A stretch of DNA of 64,000 nucleotides from 55-13 sp037190145 (GTDB taxonomy: Bacteria > Armatimonadota > Fimbriimonadia > Fimbriimonadales > Fimbriimonadaceae): the NCBI GenBank assembly GCA_037190145.1, contig JBBCJU010000006.1, positions 372,001-436,000 on the forward strand. Direction: 5' to 3'. This document shows, one piece after another, positions 58,162 through 64,000 of this stretch. Positions within the stretch are counted from its first letter, which is position 1; the number at the start of each line of letters is the position of its first letter. The translations under genes and the position numbers were made by a program. The notes under the pieces are model-generated. The model saw only the letters and a list, made by a program, of their open reading frames with translations, had not been told where the DNA came from and ran no database searches.

Positions 58162-58779
58162 ATGATCTCTCGTCTCGTCATTGCGACTCACAATCGGAAG
58201 AAAGCCGGAGAGATGGTACAGATTCTCTCCGAACGTTTTCCCGGCTTGGAGATTAAGACTCTAGCGGACTATCCCGGCGCTCCCGAGCCAGAAGAAACGG
58301 GTGACACCTATCCAGAAAACGCCGCCATCAAGTCAGAAAGCGCGGCAGTTTTTACTAACGAATGGTGTTTGGCGGATGATGCGGGTCTAGAGATAGATGC
58401 TTTGGATGGCGCTCCGGGAGTGCACTCCAAGCGGTTTGAAGGCGAGGAATCTAGCTTTGACCACAAGATTGGGCGGATTCTTGAGATGTTGCAGGATGTG
58501 CCAGAAGAGGGAAGAGGGGCTAGGTTTAGATGCTTCATCGCTCTCACTCCACCCTCTTCAGTTGGTGGTGAAACCATGCTGTTTAATGCCATTTGTGAAG
58601 GCAAGATCGCGGCTGAAAGATCTGGTAACGGTGGATTTGGCTATGATCCAATCTTCTTCCTGCCAGAGCTGGACTGCACAATGGCTGATTTGACGGCTGA
58701 TCAAAAACATGAGATCAGCCATCGTGGCAAAGTTCTGCGGGAGTTCTCCGACTGGCTCAGTAGCCGCGTTAGCCCTTGA
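58162..58779 (+). CDS. rdgB: XTP/dITP diphosphatase (RdgB/HAM1)
   Basis: The 205-residue protein has LVIATHNRKKAGEMVQIL at the start and the metal-site ENAAIKSESAA, then CLADDAGLEIDALDGAPGVH. GNGGFGYDPIFFLPEL and the end KHEISHRGKVLREF follow. It removes non-canonical purine triphosphates. The ATG at 58162 lies 1 base after the rph stop; the 3' end overlaps the convergent proline dehydrogenase gene by 11 bases. Confidence 0.96.
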   Translation: MISRLVIATHNRKKAGEMVQILSERFPGLEIKTLADYPGAPEPEETGDTYPENAAIKSESAAVFTNEWCLADDAGLEIDALDGAPGVHSKRFEGEESSFDHKIGRILEMLQDVPEEGRGARFRCFIALTPPSSVGGETMLFNAICEGKIAAERSGNGGFGYDPIFFLPELDCTMADLTADQKHEISHRGKVLREFSDWLSSRVSP

Positions 58780-59776
58780 ACATGCTCTTTAGAATGAAGA
58801 ACATGTTTGCGGGCCGCTCGGCAAGTCTCCGGGTGAAGTAGGGATACCAAGAGTCTCCGAATGGGATATAGACTCGAACGTTAAATCCTTCTTTTGTGAG
58901 ACTGTCCTGAAGGTCTCGACGAATTCCATAAAGCATTTGGAATTCAAAAGACTGTTTATCAATGCCCTTCTCCGCGACATATGCCTTCAGCTCGTTGATG
59001 ATCTTCTCATCATGAGTTGCGATAGCGGGATAGAAGGCGGCGTCAATGAGTCGTTTTGATTGTCTTACATAGGCTTCATCAACTTTAGACTTATCTTGGA
59101 TCGCCACTTCAGGCGGTTCTAGGTAAGCCCCTTTCACGATTCGAACTCGAGCTTGTAGATCAATCATTGTTTCGATGTCTTGATCTGTACGGGTGAGATA
59201 GCTTTGAAGAACGGTTCCGGTGTTTGGAAAGTCTCGGAGAACTTTGCTAACGATTTGTACGGTTCGCTCGGTGTACTCACTAGCCTCCATGTCGATTCGC
59301 ACAAAATTGCCTTTCTCTGCGGCCGCCCAAAGAACTTCGCGATAATTGTTCTCCGCAAACTCCTCACCCTGGTCTAGGCCGCATTGCGTAAGCTTGATAC
59401 TGATATTCGTTGCTTCAAGTTGTCCTGCTTCTGAAGTAGGTTCTGTCGCACCAGGAGTGGTTAGAACTTTCTTCTTAACCAGGTTTACCGTTTTGGGTGG
59501 CGTAGCACTCTTGCTGCTGGAAATTTTCTCCAACATCTGCACATAGGTAGCTTTAGCAGAAAGGGCCTCAGCTTCAGACTTCGTGTTTTCCCCCAAAAAG
59601 TCTAGGGAAACGAACATTCCTTTCGCGATAACGGCCTCGCTTGCCGCAAGGGCCTCCTCCAACGTATCGCCTGCGATAAATCGACGTACAAGAGGCTTGA
59701 AAAGAAATGAGCGGCGGACCAAGCGTTCCACCGGTCCCAAAGCAGAAGTTTTTAGAATCAGATTGCGAGCTAACAT
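58769..59776 (-). CDS. Proline dehydrogenase
   Basis: The 335-residue monofunctional enzyme has an alpha/beta barrel with KGMFVSLDFLGENTKS, FVRIDMEASEYTERTVQI, RVRIVKGAYLEPPEVAI (Lys-Gly motif), IATHDEKIINEL, FEFQMLYGIRRDLQDSL and VRVYIPFGDSWYPYFTRRLA. FAD-dependent oxidation of proline to pyrroline-5-carboxylate is the expected reaction. A linker around residues 85-120 (SSKSATPPKTVNLVKKKV) is longer than usual. Confidence 0.94.
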   Translation of the reverse strand: MLARNLILKTSALGPVERLVRRSFLFKPLVRRFIAGDTLEEALAASEAVIAKGMFVSLDFLGENTKSEAEALSAKATYVQMLEKISSSKSATPPKTVNLVKKKVLTTPGATEPTSEAGQLEATNISIKLTQCGLDQGEEFAENNYREVLWAAAEKGNFVRIDMEASEYTERTVQIVSKVLRDFPNTGTVLQSYLTRTDQDIETMIDLQARVRIVKGAYLEPPEVAIQDKSKVDEAYVRQSKRLIDAAFYPAIATHDEKIINELKAYVAEKGIDKQSFEFQMLYGIRRDLQDSLTKEGFNVRVYIPFGDSWYPYFTRRLAERPANMFFILKSMFKG

Positions 59777-59821
59777 TGACGAAGAACCAAGAGTTTACTT
59801 CGTCGGAGCTAAACTTATTCG

Positions 59822-60715
59822 ATGCCTCGAGTTTCGGTTTGTATGGGGGTTTTTAACGGCTCTGCCACAATCCTCGACGCTCTTGAAAGCGCAAGAGCGC
59901 AGTCCTTCCAAGACTTTGAAGTCTTAGTTATTGACGATGGCTCCGTGGACCAATCTGCAGATATTGCGGAACAGTTTGGTGCGCGAGTTATTCGTCAAGC
60001 GAATACGGGTCTTGGCGCTGTCCGAAAGAGGCTGGTAGAAGAAGCAAAGGGCGATTGGATTGCCTTTCTGGATCATGATGATGAGTGGGTTCAAAATAAG
60101 CTTCAAACAGACATCGAAGCGATTGATCAATCAGGAGCTGCCCTTGTCCATAGCGATTGTTGGTTCCACTATGAGGACGGTCGTATTGTTGAGCGAAATC
60201 TAGACCTTTCAAAAGCTGAAAAGGCTTGGGACCACATCCTCCCCGATAACGTGGTCATCGCAAGCTCTGCGGTCTTTCATCGGGAATCTATGCGGCAAGC
60301 GGGAAACTTCATCCCAGAAACGGTTCGCTGCTCGGATTGGTATGGATGGCTCATCCTCGCTCCTCATCATTCGTTTGTCCACATTCCCAAGAAGCAAGTG
60401 CGGTATCGGGTTCTCTCTACGTCGTTAGCCAATGCTGGGTACCGCTTCCAATCAGCGAAGCGATACTTGCTGAAGGATGTTATTCGTCCTCGATGCAATG
60501 AGCTATTCCAGGAACTTAACCAGGAAGACAAAAGCCGCTATATGTCAATGATAGATAAGAATATTGGTGTTGCAGCATCCACGATGGCTAAGTTTCTTGA
60601 CAGTGAAGGAAAGAGGGAAGAGGCTAGAACTCTACATCGTGAAGCAATGAGCCTGGCAGGATCTGTTCCTCGGGTCTGGACTAGGTCTCTAAGGTCTAGA
60701 TTAGGATTGCGATAG
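59822..60715 (+). CDS. Family 2 glycosyltransferase
   Basis: The 297-residue protein has the GT2 core VSVCMGVFNGSATILDALES, VLVIDDGSVDQSADIAEQF and DWIAFLDHDDEWVQNKLQTD (DxD motif near residue 80). FIPETVRCSDWYGWLILAPH contributes to the acceptor side. It is soluble and probably adds a sugar to a surface glycan; the substrate is unknown. It is divergent from proline dehydrogenase with 45 bases between starts. Confidence 0.9.
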   Translation: MPRVSVCMGVFNGSATILDALESARAQSFQDFEVLVIDDGSVDQSADIAEQFGARVIRQANTGLGAVRKRLVEEAKGDWIAFLDHDDEWVQNKLQTDIEAIDQSGAALVHSDCWFHYEDGRIVERNLDLSKAEKAWDHILPDNVVIASSAVFHRESMRQAGNFIPETVRCSDWYGWLILAPHHSFVHIPKKQVRYRVLSTSLANAGYRFQSAKRYLLKDVIRPRCNELFQELNQEDKSRYMSMIDKNIGVAASTMAKFLDSEGKREEARTLHREAMSLAGSVPRVWTRSLRSRLGLR

Positions 60716-60757
60716 TCAAAAAATCGTCATAGAATTATCCGGAGGTGATCGAGGCTA

Positions 60758-61033
60758 ATGAACAAGCGAATTGGGAAAGCATCGTTAGGCTGGTTGTGCT
60801 TATTGGCCGCCGGGCTGTGGATTGCTTACAAGTTTGAGTATTTCAACCTACTGCTTTCGGCATGGACGTCGGGGCCTGTTGGCGAATTCGATGAAGGTGC
60901 AGAATCTCGAGTTCTTCTCTTTATCTTAAGTCCCGGAATCGTTCTTACCTTGATCGGTATCGTTCTGATCATCCGATCGTACGTGAAACGAAAATCTACG
61001 AAGTTACCGACAAGCGGTTTGCCCACAATGTGA
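60758..61033 (+). CDS. Small membrane protein (91 aa)
   Basis: The start is fixed by an excellent Shine-Dalgarno site (GGAGGTGATC, 9 bases upstream). Two membrane segments are seen: LGWLCLLAAGLWIAYKF and VLLFILSPGIVLTLIGIVLI, with a basic tail (RSYVKRKSTKL). No family is recognised. Its TGA overlaps the GTG of the next gene (GTGA), so the two are coupled. Confidence 0.75.
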   Translation: MNKRIGKASLGWLCLLAAGLWIAYKFEYFNLLLSAWTSGPVGEFDEGAESRVLLFILSPGIVLTLIGIVLIIRSYVKRKSTKLPTSGLPTM

Positions 61034-61265
61034 TTAGGTTTTCAAAACAGACACCGTTAAGGTTAGCCAGCGCCATGGCTCCTAGTTTTGGTTTTGATTG
61101 GCTAGCGTGGCGGTGGTGGACCTTTGAACGAATCGTACCCTTGGTGGTAAGCCCGTTCCAAGCGATTACTTATGGCTTATCCCTTCTGTATTGTCTTTTG
61201 TCTTGAGCACCGTTTTGGCAGGGATGTACTTTTTGCAAAAGCGTACAGGTGGTCTCGATATCTAG
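61030..61265 (+). pseudogene. Small membrane protein gene, frameshifted near 61180
   Basis: A GTG at 61030 (overlapping the previous stop) opens a frame that reads MAPSFGFDWLAWRWWTFERI, then VPLVVSPFQAITY and ends at a TGA at 61204. One added T near 61180 continues it as WLIPSVLSFVLSTVLAGMYF, then LQKRTGGLDI, to a TAG at 61263, one base before the convergent dus gene. The joined product is a plausible 77-residue protein with two membrane segments. It is either a decayed gene or a one-base assembly error. Confidence 0.6.
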
Positions 61266-62318
61266 TCAAACGGCGACCGGTGTTCGGGTTCTTACCGAAG
61301 TTTGAAATTCAAAGAGCAGAGCTTCATATTCGCCGACCGTTGAGCACCGAGTTAGTCGATCGCGCAAAGCAGAGGCTCCGATTTCTCCTTTAATGTAAAG
61401 TGGAATCTGTCCTCGCAAGCCTCTGCAAGCACGTAATTGTGCCTCTGCAAACGTAGGAGAATCCAATGCCTCTTCAAAGGAGCTGACTTCAGCTTCATTT
61501 GCGACCATGAGTCGCAGGTGATCGAGAGCCGTGGCTACACGTTCATCAAGTGTAGGTGCTGGCCCAGCAGGCAGACCTCTTAACGCGAGTTCTATATCTC
61601 TTAGCACCCAAGGGTTTGAGATGGCGGCTCTGCCAACCATGACGCCATCACAGCCGGTTTCTCGCATCATTCGTACGGCATCTTCTGGGGTCTTCACGTC
61701 GCCATTGCCAATGAGAGGGACCTTGACAACTTCTCGAATCTGCTTAATCAGGGCCCAGTCAGCCTCACCTTCAAATCCTTGTTTTGCGAATCGCGCGTGA
61801 AGGGTGAGCATTTGCGCACCTGCATCCTGAAATCGTCTTGCCAAGTCGGGTGCTGCAAAAAGTGAGTAATCCCATCCTGCTCGTACTTTCACGGTGACGG
61901 GAACCTTCACCGCCTTGACAACTGCAGCCACTATTTGTTCCGCCGTATCAGGATCCTTCAACAGGGCCGCTCCAGAGCCAGTTTTGCAGACCTTCGGTAC
62001 CCAACATCCCATATTGATGTCTACAATGTCTGCTCCCATTTCTTCGGCAACCCGTGCCGTTTCTGCCATTACTTCTGGCTCAGCACCGAAAATTTGAATT
62101 CCGAGCGGACGCTCTTGCGGATGGATACGCATCTTGCGGAAGGTCTTGACGGCCCCATAGTGAATCGCCATTGCGCTAACGAACTCGGTGAACATAAGGC
62201 CAGGCTTTGCAATGCGTTTGGCAATCAAGCGAAAAGGGAGATTTGTAACATCTTCCATCGGGGCGAGGAGAAGAGAGTTCTCAACCTTTACATTGCCAAT
62301 TGAAAAACCGCGGTTCAT
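61266..62318 (-). CDS. dusB: tRNA-dihydrouridine synthase (Dus family)
   Basis: The 350-residue protein has the FMN barrel motif LLLAPMEDVTNLPFR (near residue 17), IQIFGAEPEVMAETARVAEE, DINMGCWVPKVCKTGSGAAL with the active Cys in KVCK, VTVKVRAGWDYS and PLIGNGDVKTPEDAVRMM. The NMGC tryptophan (usually NMGCP) is unusual. It reduces uridines in the tRNA D-loop. The B type is the best guess. Confidence 0.92.
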   Translation of the reverse strand: MNRGFSIGNVKVENSLLLAPMEDVTNLPFRLIAKRIAKPGLMFTEFVSAMAIHYGAVKTFRKMRIHPQERPLGIQIFGAEPEVMAETARVAEEMGADIVDINMGCWVPKVCKTGSGAALLKDPDTAEQIVAAVVKAVKVPVTVKVRAGWDYSLFAAPDLARRFQDAGAQMLTLHARFAKQGFEGEADWALIKQIREVVKVPLIGNGDVKTPEDAVRMMRETGCDGVMVGRAAISNPWVLRDIELALRGLPAGPAPTLDERVATALDHLRLMVANEAEVSSFEEALDSPTFAEAQLRACRGLRGQIPLYIKGEIGASALRDRLTRCSTVGEYEALLFEFQTSVRTRTPVAV

Positions 62319-62350
62319 AACTGTGGGGCTTTCAGTATATCGTTCTGACC

Positions 62351-63508
62351 TTAGTGAACCCAGGTCACTCTGTCGGGTGCACCTTCCCTAATGAGGTCAT
62401 TCGTCGTAAGAGCTCCTTTGATGTCTAGCATCAGCAGAGGCGCGTTTGATCCAGCCTCAATCTTCCAAGGTTGGATATCTGGATTTGCAAACGCTAGTGC
62501 AAGCGGGTTAGTAGCTATTTTCCAAACTTCATCTGCACGAAGAGGCTTGTTTCTGCCCATAGAGACGTCAATGGCGCAACGCATTTCGGCAAACATGTCA
62601 ATGGCTCCGCTACTCGCAGGGCTATCGAGCCCTAAGCCAATAGGAATTCCTGCATCCAGCATTTCCCGTATAGGGGCAGGGGGGCATTTCAACCTTACAT
62701 TTGATCGAGGGCAATGGGCCACGGAGACCCCTCTGCGGGAGAGGATCGCGATCTCTTGTTCGGACACATCGCAGCAGTGCACAAACTGAGATTGTTTTCT
62801 TGCGAGCCCAAGAGCATCAAGCCGCTCCACAATAGACATTCCAAAGGCTTGGACATCAAACCCAAACTTTCGGTGAAACTCGGCCAGAGGACCCTGTCCA
62901 TCACGAGTTAACTGAGTTTCAAACTCTGTCTCGGCAACGTGGATGCTGATGGGGGAAGGTGAAGCACCAAACTCCCTAAGCGTATTTACATCGACGGTCT
63001 GATAAGCATGTGGGGTCAAGAAGATGTCTGAATCCCAACCATTTAATTGAAGCTTCGCTTTGTCTCTAATCAGAGCTAACTTTTCGTGTCGAGTCTCTCG
63101 CTCAAAAAAAGTGATGGTCTCTTGAAAGACCACTCCACCGATTTGATTTATCTGTAACGCCTCGGCGGCAAAGGGGCGATCAGAGTGTTCTGCGATCAGG
63201 GCAATGCCGGTCTTTCGGTTCTCTTGAGCGGCTAAGAGGCAGTCTTCCTTCACTGCTTCGTTATTCTGGTTGAGCTTCAGCTGAGTCAGCTCCCGAATCC
63301 ATGGCCAATATTCTTCCGACGATAGTAGATCTTGAAGTCCTCGATATTCCAAGTGAGAATGGGCGTTGACGAAAGCAGGCGAGAGAACATAAGGTTCAGG
63401 TTCACCGGCGAGGGGCTTAACTTCCACGATGCAACCATCTTCAATGGTGATGGTCGCACCAGGTTGCAAAACGCCGTCTTCGACGATTGCATAGGGATGG
63501 AGGACCAT
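62351..63508 (-). CDS. Amidohydrolase-family deaminase (aminofutalosine/chlorohydrolase-like)
   Basis: From the ATG at 63508 the protein has 385 residues. Metal ligands are in SPAFVNAHSHLEYRGL (HxH), SPISIHVAETEFE (His), QFVHCCDVS (His) and GLGLDSPASSG (Asp). Such enzymes deaminate aminated purines, 6-amino-6-deoxyfutalosine or related rings; the exact substrate is open. A longer start at 63532 would overlap the upstream gene. Confidence 0.85.
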   Translation of the reverse strand: MVLHPYAIVEDGVLQPGATITIEDGCIVEVKPLAGEPEPYVLSPAFVNAHSHLEYRGLQDLLSSEEYWPWIRELTQLKLNQNNEAVKEDCLLAAQENRKTGIALIAEHSDRPFAAEALQINQIGGVVFQETITFFERETRHEKLALIRDKAKLQLNGWDSDIFLTPHAYQTVDVNTLREFGASPSPISIHVAETEFETQLTRDGQGPLAEFHRKFGFDVQAFGMSIVERLDALGLARKQSQFVHCCDVSEQEIAILSRRGVSVAHCPRSNVRLKCPPAPIREMLDAGIPIGLGLDSPASSGAIDMFAEMRCAIDVSMGRNKPLRADEVWKIATNPLALAFANPDIQPWKIEAGSNAPLLMLDIKGALTTNDLIREGAPDRVTWVH

Positions 63509-63513
63509 GAAAC

Positions 63514-64000
63514 TTACAGATCGTTTGACCAAGCTTGTTGAAGCTGATCAAAGGTCAGAGATTTCACGTGGAAGTCGCCAAAGAGGGTGTTATATCGATA
63601 CTTGCGGATGAGGTCGATGTAGTTTCCAAAATCATCCGATGGCCGTAAGGCGCGTTCAGGGACATGCCAGTGACCAGCTCCATCAAACAAGACATTCACG
63701 TTGGCTGGAAGTTGAAAAGAGGTTTGAGAAAAATAGCGAAAGGCGATTTCTGTTCTGAAGAAGTAGCTTGACTGATACACCTTGAACATACTTGGTGCCG
63801 TGAGGAACGGATCAGGGAAGTGGTTATCCAGGACCTGTGTTCCGGCATCGGCGGGGCACTGAAAGATGTCCTTATTCTTGAGATAGGGTTGAAGCACTTC
63901 TGACAAAAGTGGCATATAGGGGATACGTGTCCTAAACTCGGGATGTCCATCCCAGATCTGAGGGGCAAACTTGTCAGAGGCATCCAAAGCATGAGGGAAA
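63514..64000 (-). CDS. Pseudopilin-type protein, 5' end cut by window
   Basis: The frame stays open to base 64000, so the N-terminus, with any prepilin signal, is outside. The visible 161 residues include VLQPYLKNKDIFQCPADAGT, typical of the pseudopilins of Armatimonadota, and the C-terminal YNTLFGDFHVKSLTFDQLQQ, which corresponds to the H-X9-DG region. The assignment rests on these two blocks. It lies 5 bases before the amidohydrolase ATG in the same direction. Confidence 0.8.
   Translation of the reverse strand, partial: FPHALDASDKFAPQIWDGHPEFRTRIPYMPLLSEVLQPYLKNKDIFQCPADAGTQVLDNHFPDPFLTAPSMFKVYQSSYFFRTEIAFRYFSQTSFQLPANVNVLFDGAGHWHVPERALRPSDDFGNYIDLIRKYRYNTLFGDFHVKSLTFDQLQQAWSNDL

Noticed and set aside
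1..64000. CRISPR array, insertion sequence, prophage or integrated island
   Set aside because: No regularly spaced repeats, transposase, integrase or phage genes were seen, and composition looks even.

Overview
The window reads as chromosomal DNA of a bacterium from the Armatimonadota, most likely the Fimbriimonadia. This is inference from gene content: prepilin-type proteins of the class abundant in that phylum (13469-14311 and the cut gene at the right end), a PEP-CTERM protein, a flagellar hook cluster in the fliK-flgD-flgE order, and unassigned proteins of a kind frequent there. Base composition looks even throughout. I see no insertion sequence, prophage, CRISPR array or rRNA. One tRNA, tRNA-Glu(TTC), is present.

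Layout. 1-5.9 kb: the end of a LysM/SH3/NlpC-P60 wall hydrolase, tRNA-Glu, a frameshifted transglutaminase-like gene, a DUF5009-type membrane acyltransferase, a Nif3-family protein, a small conserved-looking gene and a DUF1385 protein. 6-13 kb, minus strand: a secreted protein with an STN-like start, a DacB-type D,D-carboxypeptidase with a small membrane protein, two tandem TupA-like ATP-grasp proteins and a HEAT-like protein. 13.2-16.6 kb: a coupled regulator-pseudopilin-lipoprotein operon facing a sugar isomerase/epimerase-like gene across an operator-like repeat. 16.7-25.2 kb: a fused SecDF, then a minus-strand operon of a HAD phosphatase, a large glycosidase-like protein with charged low-complexity ends, Era, and a protein resembling the ZipA C-terminal fold. 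25.3-29.3 kb: fliK, flgD, a TIGR02530-type gene and flgE. 29.4-32.6 kb: RidA, a four-helix-bundle protein, and a cassette that includes a cyanobacterial-type acyl-ACP reductase homologue.

32.5-40.7 kb: a lipoprotein, purL, a TPR protein, NAD kinase, an Opp/Dpp-type ATPase, phoU, a ribokinase-family kinase and an FKBP. 40.7-44.6 kb: a polysaccharide ABC exporter pair, a family 2 glycosyltransferase, greA, a lipoprotein and a structured, terminator-ended RNA candidate. 44.6-51.5 kb: M32 carboxypeptidase, a sugar dehydrogenase-like lipoprotein, small membrane proteins, an aldo/keto reductase, and a BlaI/M56 signalling pair with a readable promoter and two operators. 51.5-57.2 kb: a PEP-CTERM protein, a Lys/Gly-tailed SdrD-B-like secreted protein, aspartase, homoserine dehydrogenase and a nucleotidyltransferase module. 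57.4-64 kb: rph, rdgB, proline dehydrogenase, a glycosyltransferase, two small membrane genes (one frameshifted), a Dus enzyme, an amidohydrolase and a cut pseudopilin.

Two genes are clearly interrupted by what looks like a single missing base (near 1519 and 61180), and dacB may carry a third near its end. The indels sit in or next to short single-base runs, so a sequencing or assembly error is as likely as true decay. Many starts lack a good Shine-Dalgarno site, so several start positions are choices. All functional calls come from reading the sequence; no database search was run.
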